From Streptomyces sp. NRRL S-455 (GTDB taxonomy: Bacteria; Actinomycetota; Actinomycetes; Streptomycetales; Streptomycetaceae), in contig NZ_JOCT01000022.1 of assembly GCF_000717875.1 (NCBI RefSeq), positions 62,001 through 126,000 of the forward strand: 64,000 nt of DNA, given 5' to 3'. Positions within the stretch are counted from its first letter, which is position 1. Each line of letters opens with the position of its first letter. Shown here in pieces: positions 1-8,469 of the stretch. The notes below the pieces were generated by a model. It was not told the DNA's origin. It searched no databases and saw nothing but the letters and a program-made list of their open reading frames with translations. The position numbers and the translations under genes were made by a program.

Positions 1-1012
1 TGGCGTTGACCGACAGCGCCGCCGTGTTGACCGGTACCGGCATGACGTCCTTACCGGACAGGGAGGGCAAGGGGGCGATATCGAAGCCGAACTTGACCTT
101 TTTCATGTTCGGCAGGATGACGCGGGGGTAGGTGAGGCAAGCCAGCTGCCCGGCGTAGAACAGCACGTCAGGGCCCTGTCCCTGCGGGAGGGCGCCGGAG
201 TAGGTGATGTTTCCCGACTTCAACTGCTCGAACAGCCACGCCAGCGCCTCCTGGGACTTGGGGTCGGCGTCGAACACCGCCTTACCGGACTCGTCGAAGA
301 GCGTCCCGCCGAAGGTGGACATCCAGCCGAACCAGTCGAACCAGTTGCTGCCATTGAGTACCAGACCCCTCTTCTTGGTGGAGCGGACCTTGTCGAGCAG
401 GTCGGTCAGCGCGTCCTGGGTCCAGGTGCCCGCCTCGAACCGGGCAGCCGGGTCGGTACTGACGCCCGCCTCGGCCAGGAGGTCCTTGTTGAACCAGAAC
501 ACCAGCGGACTGCAGTCCACCGGCAGCCCGAACAGCCCGGGGCTGCCGTCCGCGGGCCTGCACCACCGGTACAGCCCCTCGTGGAAGTCATCGAGCTTGA
601 CCGCGGCGTCGCCACTGTCCAGGTAGTCGGTGAGGTCGAGCACCTGCTTGGTCTCGATCAGCTTGGCCATGTAGATGTCACCGACGTAGAAGGCGTCCGG
701 AGCAGCGCCGGCCGACAGTTGCGGCAACAGCTTGGAGAGGTAGTCACCCACGACCTGTTGGTAGGTGACCTTCACGCCCAGTTCCTTGGTCATCTCCTCG
801 GAGAACCGACGGAACACCTCCGACTGGGGCGGCCCGTCCCAACCCGCCCACTTCAGTCCAGGTCCACCCGCTGCGGAACTGCCGCCGCATGCCGCGAGCG
901 CGGGCGCGGCGGCCAGACCGAGACCGGCGAACATGCCCGCCTTGAGGAGGTTGCGTCGGTCCATGGCCGAGGCGGCAGCCGCCTCCCTGATCACGTTCTT
1001 GCGTCTGAACAC
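1..1012 (-). CDS. Extracellular solute-binding lipoprotein of a sugar ABC transporter (3' end cut by window edge)
   Basis: The reading frame runs off the left edge, so at least 337 residues are present and the C-terminus is missing. The GTG start at 1012 follows a GGAAGGGA ribosome site; an internal ATG at 964 is less likely. The N-terminus has a twin-arginine motif (DRRNLLK), a hydrophobic stretch and a lipobox ending LAAC, so it should be a Tat-exported lipoprotein on the outer face of the membrane. The mature part has the look of the MalE/UgpB-type binding proteins (WAGWDGPPQSEVFRRF; GDYLSKLLPQLSAGAAPDAF; NGSNWFDWFGWMSTFGGTLF). It would capture a sugar for ABC import; the ligand cannot be read. 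It diverges from a LacI-type regulator that probably controls it. Permease genes presumably lie beyond the edge. Confidence 0.85.
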   Translation of the reverse strand, partial: MFRRKNVIREAAAASAMDRRNLLKAGMFAGLGLAAAPALAACGGSSAAGGPGLKWAGWDGPPQSEVFRRFSEEMTKELGVKVTYQQVVGDYLSKLLPQLSAGAAPDAFYVGDIYMAKLIETKQVLDLTDYLDSGDAAVKLDDFHEGLYRWCRPADGSPGLFGLPVDCSPLVFWFNKDLLAEAGVSTDPAARFEAGTWTQDALTDLLDKVRSTKKRGLVLNGSNWFDWFGWMSTFGGTLFDESGKAVFDADPKSQEALAWLFEQLKSGNITYSGALPQGQGPDVLFYAGQLACLTYPRVILPNMKKVKFGFDIAPLPSLSGKDVMPVPVNTAALSVNA

Positions 1013-1122
1013 AGTCGTCCCTTCCGCTGGCGGTACGTCGCCGTAGAGCAGCCCTTGTTCGTTTCGCCGCGTCACGGCGCCTGGTCGAGCTTGTGGGCGC
1101 AGGTTCGCGGGCCCTCGGTGTC

Positions 1123-1148
1123 ATCGGTATGACTTCTGTGTTACCGAT
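1123..1148. promoter_or_regulatory. Candidate LacI-type operator between the divergent genes
   Basis: ATCGGT at 1123-1128 and ACCGAT at 1143-1148 form an inverted repeat whose half-sites are 20 bp apart centre to centre, about two helical turns. It lies just upstream of the solute-binding protein gene. The same half-sites recur at 1460-1476. LacI-family proteins bind inverted repeats close to their target genes; assignment to the neighbouring regulator is inference. Confidence 0.4.
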
Positions 1149-1450
1149 AAAACGGGGACCGTAGGGGCGTTTGCCACAGCAAGTCAAGAGGTCTGCGTCG
1201 ATGAGCCGGCGACCGTCGGCGTGCCGCCCACACCCGCGCATCACGAGGAGGGGCCCGGCGCCATCGCTGACTAAATCCCGAAATACCCACTGGCCTCGCT
1301 GGGTTCATCGCGACGCAAGGCATGCCCGTGACACGCCGAGGGACGCTCCCCGAGGGTTTGCAGCGATCTTGCGGCCTGATCGGCGCAACGATACGGACGG
1401 GCGAATCGAGCATCTTGACTGTCGCGCTTGCCGCCCACCAGAATGAGCGA

Positions 1451-2539
1451 ATGGGTTTTACCGATCAACCATCGGTTCCGCAGCGTGGCCGCAAACCGGC
1501 CGCCAAGGGGACGTCCGGGTCGTCAAGGCCGACCATGGCCATGGTGGCGGCGCGGGTGGGAGTCTCCAAGCAGACCGTTCACTACGCCTTGAACTCACCG
1601 GACCGTCTCAGCCCAACAACGTTGCGTCGGGTCCTCAAAGCGGTGGACGAGTTGGGTTATCGACCCAACCAGGCTGCGCGTTCGCTGCGAACGCAGTCTC
1701 CACGAGCCGTGGGCTTTCGGCTGTTGCCGACCACCGAACGTCAGTCGGGCGGGGTATGGGCGAGCTATCTCTACGAACTCTCGGTGGCGGCGCACCGAGC
1801 CGACCACGCGGTCTTCTGCCACCCCGCCGCCACCGACGAGGAAGAGATCCAGGTCGTCCAGGAGGCCTTCAGCACGAACACCGTCGACTGCTTCGTGATC
1901 ACTTCCATCCAGGATCACGACCCTCGTATCCCTTTCCTGCTGGAACGCGGCATTCCTTTCGTCTCCTTCGGACGCCCCTGGGGTCATCCCATGTCGGACA
2001 CGTGGTGGGTCGACGTTGACGGCGCCGCCGGTCTGGAGCAGGCCGTTGACCATCTCGCCGAACGCGGTCACCGGCGCATTGCCTACTTGGGCTGGGACGG
2101 GTCCAGCGGGTTCGGTGACGACCGGGAGTCCGGCTGGCGCCGCGCTATGCGTTCACACGGCTTCTCGACCCGTGATCTCGCGGCCCACGGGCCCGACGAG
2201 ATCAGCACGGGCCGGGAGCTCGCCGGCCGGCTCCTCGACAGGAAGACGCCACCGACAGGATTCGTGTGCGTCAGCGACACGATCGCGATCGGTGCGCTCC
2301 GAGCGTGCCAGGAGCGGGGGCTGGCCCCCGGCCGTGACGTCGGCGTCGTGGGATTCGACGACAGCGTCGGCGCACGCTTCGTCGACCCGGGGTTGACCAG
2401 CCTCGCCCAGCCACTGGAACTCGTCGCACGACACACCATGCGCCTTCTCCTCGACCGGCTCAAGGACCCAGACGCCAAGGCCGAACAGGTCTTGCTCCGG
2501 CCCACCCTCGTGGTCCGGGACAGCACCGTACCCCGATGA
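1451..2539 (+). CDS. LacI-family transcriptional regulator
   Basis: A 362-residue protein if started at ATG 1451. A longer frame opens at 1322, but its extra residues look non-coding and family members usually begin shortly before the helix-turn-helix. The DNA-binding region is clear (MAMVAARVGVSKQTVHYALN, then hinge-helix residues RPNQAARSLRT). The rest is a periplasmic-binding-protein-like sensor domain with family signatures such as AVDHLAERGHRRIAYLG, TGFVCVSDTIAIGALRACQE and VGVVGFDD. It should repress the divergent sugar-uptake gene until a sugar ligand binds. The start region itself overlaps an ACCGAT/ATCGGT repeat, suggesting autoregulation. The gene lacks a strong ribosome site at 1451. 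Confidence 0.9.
   Translation: MGFTDQPSVPQRGRKPAAKGTSGSSRPTMAMVAARVGVSKQTVHYALNSPDRLSPTTLRRVLKAVDELGYRPNQAARSLRTQSPRAVGFRLLPTTERQSGGVWASYLYELSVAAHRADHAVFCHPAATDEEEIQVVQEAFSTNTVDCFVITSIQDHDPRIPFLLERGIPFVSFGRPWGHPMSDTWWVDVDGAAGLEQAVDHLAERGHRRIAYLGWDGSSGFGDDRESGWRRAMRSHGFSTRDLAAHGPDEISTGRELAGRLLDRKTPPTGFVCVSDTIAIGALRACQERGLAPGRDVGVVGFDDSVGARFVDPGLTSLAQPLELVARHTMRLLLDRLKDPDAKAEQVLLRPTLVVRDSTVPR
1460..1476. promoter_or_regulatory. Candidate autoregulatory operator inside the start of the LacI-type gene
   Basis: ACCGAT (1460-1465) and ATCGGT (1471-1476) are inverted with a 5-bp spacer and lie 9 bp after the proposed start codon. The half-sites match those at 1123-1148 but with different spacing and order. 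Confidence 0.3.
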
Positions 2540-3230
2540 GTCCCCAGCCAGGCTTGGCAGCTGCAGTGCGCTGCCGCCTCAACGCGCACGGACGGTCATG
2601 CGCGCGGAACATCTCCCCGAGCCGCTCAGCACCCGTCGACGTCTCCCTGGGGACGGAGCTGTGGCGTGCGCGGTCGTCACCGTCCCGCCTACGGCCCGCC
2701 CGACCCGTGCGGTGAGGGCACCCGATCGGACCGCAACCCGCACTCGCTTCGGATCTGGGAAAGAGTGTGGCGCCTGCGAGTCGAGGCCCTTCTGCCCGAG
2801 CACGGCCTGCACCTCACCGGGACGCCGCCGGCATCCACGACGTTCGACGCGAACGCCCGGCGAGCCATGTGCGAGCCCACCCGCCTGCCGCCCTCGCCCG
2901 GGCTTCCGCCGGGAGGTCCCGGCTGTCGACGAGCTCGTAGATGTGCCCGAGCACCGGCATCGGGCGCCTCCCGCACCGACGCCGCGTACGACAGCGACCT
3001 GCGCACAGCGATGAGCACCCGGTTGATGCGGTGCTCACCCCGTACCGGGACGGCACCCGGCCCCGGCCGCACCACTGGCACCACCCGGTCCCGTGGCGCC
3101 TGGCGTGCACTTCAGCCAGACCATGAACAGACCCAGGTCGCGCCCCGTCGCCGTCCGCTCCCGGCGCCTCGACCGGCACCACCCCGGATGGAGCGCGACA
3201 CCGGAGACCAACGAACCCACCTCACCCGCG
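2540..3230. other. Stretch without a convincing gene
   Basis: About 690 bp between the LacI-type gene and the dehydratase fusion. Open frames exist on both strands, but none has a ribosome site, a recognisable motif or sensible composition; most are very rich in Arg and Pro, as expected from GC-rich non-coding DNA. A decayed gene is possible but cannot be shown. Confidence 0.5.
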
Positions 3231-5033
3231 TCACACCACAGCGAACCCACCCCGGGAGAAGGTGTGCTGCGCGGCCAGCCGTACCGGTGCGTTCGCGGCG
3301 CCGTAGCCCCGGTAGCCGTCGTCCCGCTGGACCAGTTCGAAGAAGACCCGGCCGACGGTGCGGGTGTAGCAGTGCCGGAACACGCCGTGGGCGTCGCGGT
3401 CGTAGAGGATGCCGAGGTCGCGGTAGGTCTCCAGCTCGCCGTCGGCGAACTCGAAGCGGGCGGCGAGGTCGTCGTAGTAGTTGGCCGGGACGGGCAGCAG
3501 CGTGCCGCCGGCCTCCCGGAAGCGGCGGGCCGAGGCGACCACGTCGTCGGTGGCCAGGGCGATGTGCTGGGCGTGCACGGTGTCGTCCGTGGGCGCGGCG
3601 CCGACGGTGAGGGCGATCCGGACGCTGCCGTCGGGGTTGGTGACCGCGCGGCTGCGCATCAGACCGTAGGGGTCGGCGACGTCCACGCTCTCCTGGGCCG
3701 TCAACCCGAGCACGCCGCGGTGGAACAGGGCCGCCTCGTCGAAATGGTGCCAGGGCTGGGTGAGGGCGAGGTGGTCGATGCCGCGGAGGTGCGCCGGCTC
3801 GGGCGCCTGGCCGGTGTCCTCGAAGTCCGACCGCCAGTCGGGCAGGTCCGGGCGGCCGGTGGCGCAGAAGAAGAGCTCCGTGCCGTCGGGGGCGGCGACC
3901 GCGTCGAGCGGGGCGTCCCCTGGTGCCCGGCGGCGCGGCAGGACGGGTGCCAGCAGTGCCTCGGCGCGCCGGGCCGCTCCGGCCGGGTCCGGTGACTCCA
4001 GCCCGATCGCAGCGAGTTGGGTGCCGTCCCGGCGCACGGCCGCCCCGGTGTTGACGAGGATCCGGGCGTCCCCCTGCTCCCACAGGTCGACGGGCTTGCC
4101 GCGATGCCGGGCGGCGCGGGTGAAGCCGAGGGCGCCGAGCAGGGTGGTGAGGGGTTCGGCGTCAGGGGTGACCAGCTCGGCGAAGGCGACGCCGGTGGGG
4201 ACGACGGGCTCGGGCAGCGGGGCCCGGCCCACCGTCTCCTGAAGCACCAGCAGGGAGCGCCGGGCGTCCACGGCGGTCGGGCCGGCCGCGGCCTGCCGGA
4301 AGACGTCGTTGAAGACCTCCAGCGAGAGCGGGCCGTCGTAGCCGGTGCGCAGCACGTGCCGCAGCAGCCCGGCGACGTCGAAACCGCCCTGCCCGGGGAA
4401 GCAGCGGTAGTGGCGGCTCCACTGCAGGACGTCCATGGCGAGCAGCGGGGCGTCGGCGAGCTGGAGGAAGAAGATCTTCTCACCGGGGATGTCCTCGATG
4501 CCCTTGGGGTCCGTGCCGCGGGAGAGGATGTGGAAGCTGTCCAGGCAAGTGCCGAGGGCGGGATGGCCGGCCGACTCGACGATGCGCCAGGCGTGGTCGT
4601 ACGTACTGACGTGCCGGCCCCAGGCGAGCGCCTCGTAGGCCACCCGGACGCCGGACTCCCGGGCGAGGTCGGCGAGCCGGCTCAGCTGCTCGGCGGCGAG
4701 GGCGTCGTCGTCCACCGCCTGCGGGGAGACGCTGGAGCAGACGAGGACCGTCTCGGCGCCGAGTCTGCGCATCAGCTCGAACTTGTGCCGGGCCCGCCGC
4801 AGGTTCCGGGCGAACTCGGCCTCGGGGACGGCCTCGATGTCCCGCATGGGCTGGAAGAGGTCGATGGTGAGGCCGAGGTCGGCGCAGCGGGCGCGGATCT
4901 CCTCTGGGGCGAGAGGACTGGCCAGCAGGTCGTTCTCGAAGATCTCCACCCCGTCGAAACCGGCCCGGGCGGCGGCCGTGAGCTTCTCGGTGAGGGAGCC
5001 GCTGAGGGAGACGGTGGCGATGGACGTGCGCAC
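3231..5033 (-). CDS. 3-dehydroshikimate dehydratase fused to an HPPD-like domain (QuiC type)
   Basis: A 600-residue fusion. Residues about 1-280 are an AP-endonuclease-2 type TIM barrel (FDGVEIFENDLLASPLAPEE; VAYEALAWGRHVSTYDHAW; TCLDSFHI). Residues about 285-590 are a two-part VOC/4-hydroxyphenylpyruvate dioxygenase-like domain that keeps the likely metal ligands (GIDHLAL, HIALATDD, FFELVQRDDGYRGYGAAN). The same architecture is known from Pseudomonas QuiC1, which converts 3-dehydroshikimate to protocatechuate; the HPPD-like half is thought not to be an ordinary tyrosine-pathway enzyme. GTG 5033 was chosen because AGAGAGG sits 7 nt upstream; the longer frame to 5168 is Arg/Pro-rich. It follows the shikimate dehydrogenase gene in the same direction, consistent with quinate/shikimate catabolism. 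Confidence 0.85.
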   Translation of the reverse strand: MRTSIATVSLSGSLTEKLTAAARAGFDGVEIFENDLLASPLAPEEIRARCADLGLTIDLFQPMRDIEAVPEAEFARNLRRARHKFELMRRLGAETVLVCSSVSPQAVDDDALAAEQLSRLADLARESGVRVAYEALAWGRHVSTYDHAWRIVESAGHPALGTCLDSFHILSRGTDPKGIEDIPGEKIFFLQLADAPLLAMDVLQWSRHYRCFPGQGGFDVAGLLRHVLRTGYDGPLSLEVFNDVFRQAAAGPTAVDARRSLLVLQETVGRAPLPEPVVPTGVAFAELVTPDAEPLTTLLGALGFTRAARHRGKPVDLWEQGDARILVNTGAAVRRDGTQLAAIGLESPDPAGAARRAEALLAPVLPRRRAPGDAPLDAVAAPDGTELFFCATGRPDLPDWRSDFEDTGQAPEPAHLRGIDHLALTQPWHHFDEAALFHRGVLGLTAQESVDVADPYGLMRSRAVTNPDGSVRIALTVGAAPTDDTVHAQHIALATDDVVASARRFREAGGTLLPVPANYYDDLAARFEFADGELETYRDLGILYDRDAHGVFRHCYTRTVGRVFFELVQRDDGYRGYGAANAPVRLAAQHTFSRGGFAVV

Positions 5034-5151
5034 GTCGGTACCTCTCTCTGGTTCCGGGCCCCTGGAGGGCCTGTCCTTAGTTCCCCGTCGTCCGCGTGGA
5101 GGACGGGCGCAACGGCGTGCGGTGCGTGCCCTCGGCGTGCGGGGTCGCGGG

Positions 5152-6102
5152 TCATGTGGCGGAGTCACCTGTCCTGTGGCGCCGGGCGCCGAGGGTGCGT
5201 GCCGGACGTCGGGGCCCAGGCGCGGAACTCAGAACAGGCCCGGGGGCACCGGCCAGTTCGGTCAGGTCCGCCAGCATCCGCGTGGCGTCGGGTTCCCGCC
5301 CGGTGAACAGGCGGAACGCGTCGGCGGCCTGGAAGGCGGCCATGCCGCCGCCGTCGAGGGTGGCGCAGCCCAGCGCGCGGGCGGCACGCAGCAGTCCGGT
5401 CTCCAGCGGGCGGTAGACCACCTCCGCGACCCACAGTCCGGGATGAAGCAGTTCGGCGGGCAGGGGCAGGCCGGGGTGCGCGGCCATGCCCGTGGGGGTG
5501 GCGTGGACGATGCCGTCGGCGTGGGCGAGCAGCTCCGCCTGCCGGTCGGGAGACGCGGCGGCCGCGCGCCCCTCGCCGAAGGCGCGGTTCAGGGAATCGG
5601 CCAGGGCGGCGGCCCGCTCGGGCAGGGGGTCGACCAGGGTGACCCGCTCGGCGCCCAGGGTGAGCGTGGCGTGCGCGACGGCCGCCCCCGCACCGCCGGC
5701 ACCCAGCTGGACGACCCGCTCCAGCGGCGCGTCGGGCAGCCCCCGGGCGAAGGACGCGGCGAAACCGGTGACGTCGGTGTTGTGGCCGACGGCGCGGCCG
5801 TCCTCGAAGACCACGGTGTTGACCGCGCCCAGCGCCTCGGCCTGCGGGGCGAGCCCGTCCAGATGGCCGATGACGAGCTGCTTGCACGGGTGCGTGATGT
5901 TGAGCCCGTCGAAACCCAGGTCCCGGGCGGCACGCACCAGATCGCCCACCGACTCCGGCGGCGCACCGAGCGTCTCGATGTCGATCAGCCGGTACAGCAG
6001 CCGCAGCCCCTGCCGCGCGGCCTCCCGCTCGTGCAACGCCGGACTGAGCGACGGGCCGATGCCGGAACCGATCAGTCCGACGAGATACGAGTCCTTGGGC
6101 AC
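5152..6102 (-). CDS. Quinate/shikimate dehydrogenase (AroE family)
   Basis: 316 residues, GTG start at 6102 behind GGGAGG. It has the shikimate-dehydrogenase pattern: LIGSGIGPSLSPALHE at the substrate site, GLNITHPCKQ with the catalytic Lys, ALGAVNTVVF, GHNTDVTGF, then a glycine-rich NAD(P) loop (LGAGGAGAAVAHA). VDPLPERAA follows strand 2 with Asp, which in this family favours NAD over NADP. The setting (dehydroshikimate dehydratase downstream, MHS transporter across the promoter) points to catabolic oxidation of quinate or shikimate, not aromatic amino-acid synthesis. The last 30 residues are Arg/Pro-rich and probably dispensable. Expression is probably repressed by the divergent TetR protein. 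Confidence 0.88.
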   Translation of the reverse strand: MPKDSYLVGLIGSGIGPSLSPALHEREAARQGLRLLYRLIDIETLGAPPESVGDLVRAARDLGFDGLNITHPCKQLVIGHLDGLAPQAEALGAVNTVVFEDGRAVGHNTDVTGFAASFARGLPDAPLERVVQLGAGGAGAAVAHATLTLGAERVTLVDPLPERAAALADSLNRAFGEGRAAAASPDRQAELLAHADGIVHATPTGMAAHPGLPLPAELLHPGLWVAEVVYRPLETGLLRAARALGCATLDGGGMAAFQAADAFRLFTGREPDATRMLADLTELAGAPGPVLSSAPGPRRPARTLGARRHRTGDSAT

Positions 6103-6124
6103 ACGGGCCTCCCGAGCGGGGTCA

Positions 6125-6148
6125 CTAATGTACGAACTAGTACGTTAG
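6125..6148. promoter_or_regulatory. 24-bp palindrome, candidate TetR operator in the aroE-like/tetR intergenic region
   Basis: An imperfect palindrome with outer arms CTAA (6125-6128) and TTAG (6145-6148) and inner GTAC arms (6130-6133, 6140-6143). It lies between the divergent dehydrogenase and TetR genes. A second palindrome with the same outer arms and length occurs at 6986-7009. Confidence 0.6.
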
Positions 6149-6245
6149 CTATATCAGCCCCGCACGGGCTCGGGAAGACCCCGCGGGCGGAGGGGCTCCT
6201 GCTTCTAGAATCACCGGCACCGGCACCTCCGCCCGAAGGAATGTG

Positions 6246-6911
6246 ATGACCAGCGTCGAAGAACCGGCACGTCCCGGCGAGCGCGTCCGTGACGCCGCCC
6301 GCACCCAGGCCGAGATCCTCGACGTCGCCACACAGGAGTTCGCCCGGGCCGGCTACGACGGGGCCCGGGTGGACGAGATCGCCGCCCGCACCCGCACCAC
6401 CAAGCGGATGATCTACTACTACTTCGGCGGCAAGGAGCAGCTCTTCACCGCTGTGCTGGAGCGGGCCTACGGCGTGATCCGGGAGGCCGAGCAGCGGCTC
6501 GACGTCGAGCACCTGGACCCGGTGGCGGCCATCCGGCGCCTGGCCGAGGTGACCTTCGACCACCACGAGCAGCACCCGGACTTCATCCGCCTGGTCAGCA
6601 TCGAGAACATCCACGAGGCGCACCACATCGCGGCCTCCGAGAAGCTGGGGCGGATCGGCTCCCCCGCCCTGGACGTGATCCGCCGCATCCTCGAGGAAGG
6701 CCGCAGTTCGGGGCTGTTCACGGCCGACGTCGACGCCGTCGACCTGCACGCGATGATCTCCTCGTTCTGCTTCTTCCGGGTCTCCAACCGGCACACCTTC
6801 GGCGCGCTGTTCGGCCGCGACCTGATCGACCCGGCGCAGCGGGAGCACTACCGCACCATGCTGGGCGACATGGTGATCGCGTACCTGACGGCGGAGCGCG
6901 CGACGGACTGA
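6246..6911 (+). CDS. TetR-family regulator of the quinate/shikimate cassette
   Basis: 221 residues. ATG 6246 is preferred over GTG 6243 because GAAGGA ends at 6240. The N-terminal TetR helix-turn-helix is typical (ILDVATQEFARAGYDGARVD, then IAARTRTTKRMIYYYFGGKEQLF). The C-terminal ligand domain resembles the TetR_C family found in catabolic repressors (EQHPDFIRLVSIENIHEAHH; MISSFCFFRVSNRHTFGALF). It sits between the divergent dehydrogenase gene and the downstream transporter gene, each preceded by a similar 24-bp palindrome, so it probably represses both units and its own gene until a pathway compound binds. Confidence 0.88.
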   Translation: MTSVEEPARPGERVRDAARTQAEILDVATQEFARAGYDGARVDEIAARTRTTKRMIYYYFGGKEQLFTAVLERAYGVIREAEQRLDVEHLDPVAAIRRLAEVTFDHHEQHPDFIRLVSIENIHEAHHIAASEKLGRIGSPALDVIRRILEEGRSSGLFTADVDAVDLHAMISSFCFFRVSNRHTFGALFGRDLIDPAQREHYRTMLGDMVIAYLTAERATD

Positions 6912-6985
6912 GACGTCGCGCCGCGCGACCGCACGACCCCTTGACACCGGCAGCACACGGGCGCAGCATCACTGGCCATCCCCTA

Positions 6986-7009
6986 CTAACTATCCAGTGG
7001 GTTAATTAG
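6986..7009. promoter_or_regulatory. 24-bp palindrome, candidate TetR operator upstream of the transporter gene
   Basis: CTAA (6986-6989) and TTAG (7006-7009) are again separated by 16 bp, with further pairing of inner bases (CC 6994-6995 with GG 7000-7001). It lies 74 bp before the transporter start. Same outer arms and length as 6125-6148. Confidence 0.5.
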
Positions 7010-7082
7010 CCGCGATCCGGCCTCCCCCTCCACACCGTCCTTCTGTTCGCTCTGCCTAGGGTGGAGCCCCTAAGGAGCCGCC

Positions 7083-8441
7083 GTGTCCGTCCCCGCCACG
7101 CCCGAAAGGGCCGCCGCCCCGCCCGGTCAGCCCAGGAAAGCCGCGACCGCCGCCTGGATCGGCAGTGCCCTGGAGTACTACGACTTCTTCATCTACGGCA
7201 GCGCCGCCGCGCTGATCTTCCCCGCGGTGTTCTTCGACGAGTCCGACCCGGCCACCGCGACCCTGCTGTCACTGGCCACGTTCGGTGTCGCGTACGCCGC
7301 CCGCCCGGTCGGCGCGCTGGTCCTCGGCCACTTCGGCGACAAGCTCGGCCGCAAGAAGATCATGGTCTTCACGCTGATGCTGATGGGCCTGTCGACCTTC
7401 CTGATCGGCTGCCTGCCGACCCGGGCGCAGGCCGGCACGCTCGCGCCGGTCCTGCTGGTGCTGTGCCGGGTGCTGCAGGGCATCTCGGCGGCGGGCGAAC
7501 AGGCCAGCGCCAACTCCATGACGCTGGAACACGCGCCACCGGGCCGGCGCGGCTTCTTCACCAGTTTCACCCTCAGTGGCACACAGGGTGGCCAGCTGCT
7601 GGCGACTCTGGTCTTCATCCCGGTCGCCGCGCTGCCCGAGGAGCAGTTGCTGTCCTGGGGCTGGCGGGTTCCGTTCTGGCTGAGTGTCGGGGTCGCCGTC
7701 GTCGGCTGGGTCATCCGGCGCAAGCTGGACGAGACGCCGGCCTTCGCCCGGCAGGCCGCCGAAAAGGGCGTCGTCAAACTGCCGCTCACGGTACTGCTGC
7801 GCGAGCACTGGGCGGATGTGCTGCGGGTGATCGCCGGCGCGCTGATCGCCTCGGTCAGCACGATCTTCACGGTGTGGGCGCTGGCGTACGCCACGAGCGA
7901 CGCGGTCGGCATGTCGCGTACCGCCATGCTGTGGGTGGGCGCGCTGGCCAATGTGGTGGCGCTCGCCGCCATCCCGCTGTGGGCGATGCTGTCCGACCGG
8001 ATCGGCCGGCGTCCGGTGTTCCTGGTCGGTGCGGCGGGCAGCGCGGTGACGATGTTCCTCTACCTGTGGGCGATCTCCACGGGCTCCTATCCGCTCACCT
8101 TCCTGACGGGCGTCCTCTGCTTCGGCGTGGTCTACAGCGCCGCGAACGGTGTGTGGCCGGCCTTCTACGGCGAGATGTTCACGACCCGGGTGCGGCTGTC
8201 CGGCGTGGCCATCGGCACGCAGATCGGTTTCGCGGCGGCCGGGTTCGCGGTGACGTTCGCGGCGCGGATCGCGGGGCCGGACGGGGACGACTGGTCGGCG
8301 GTGGCGCTGTTCACGGCGGCGCTGTGCGTGCCGCCTGTGGTCGCGGCCCTGTCAGCCCGCGAGACCCACAGGGTCCCGACCGAGGCCCTGGGTGAACGCG
8401 TCGCACCGGGAGCGGTTCAGCCGGAGAAGGCGGCGGCCTGA
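7083..8441 (+). CDS. MFS transporter, metabolite:H+ symporter (MHS) type
   Basis: 452 residues, GTG start at 7083 behind AAGGAG. The sequence follows MHS-family proteins such as ShiA and PcaT: ALEYYDFFIYGSAAALIFP in helix 1, GHFGDKLGRKKIMVFTLMLM between helices 2 and 3, an EQASANSMTLEHAPPGRRGF loop, and LSDRIGRRPVFLVGAAGSAV in the second half. Twelve membrane segments fit the hydrophobicity. In this setting it would import quinate, shikimate or a related aromatic acid with protons. It is transcribed with or just after the TetR gene and has its own candidate operator. The substrate is inferred from neighbours only. Confidence 0.85.
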   Translation: MSVPATPERAAAPPGQPRKAATAAWIGSALEYYDFFIYGSAAALIFPAVFFDESDPATATLLSLATFGVAYAARPVGALVLGHFGDKLGRKKIMVFTLMLMGLSTFLIGCLPTRAQAGTLAPVLLVLCRVLQGISAAGEQASANSMTLEHAPPGRRGFFTSFTLSGTQGGQLLATLVFIPVAALPEEQLLSWGWRVPFWLSVGVAVVGWVIRRKLDETPAFARQAAEKGVVKLPLTVLLREHWADVLRVIAGALIASVSTIFTVWALAYATSDAVGMSRTAMLWVGALANVVALAAIPLWAMLSDRIGRRPVFLVGAAGSAVTMFLYLWAISTGSYPLTFLTGVLCFGVVYSAANGVWPAFYGEMFTTRVRLSGVAIGTQIGFAAAGFAVTFAARIAGPDGDDWSAVALFTAALCVPPVVAALSARETHRVPTEALGERVAPGAVQPEKAAA

Positions 8442-8469
8442 CCCCTGAGAGCTTCGGTCCGGCGCTGCC

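Noticed and set aside
2689..3084. Minus-strand frame in the gene-free stretch that vaguely resembles part of a mutase
   Set aside because: The resemblance rests on a few residues; no start signal and no continuing homology in neighbouring frames.
3231..5033. Assignment as a 4-hydroxyphenylpyruvate dioxygenase of tyrosine breakdown
   Set aside because: The N-terminal half is a TIM-barrel dehydratase and the neighbours are shikimate genes; the QuiC-type fusion explains both halves.
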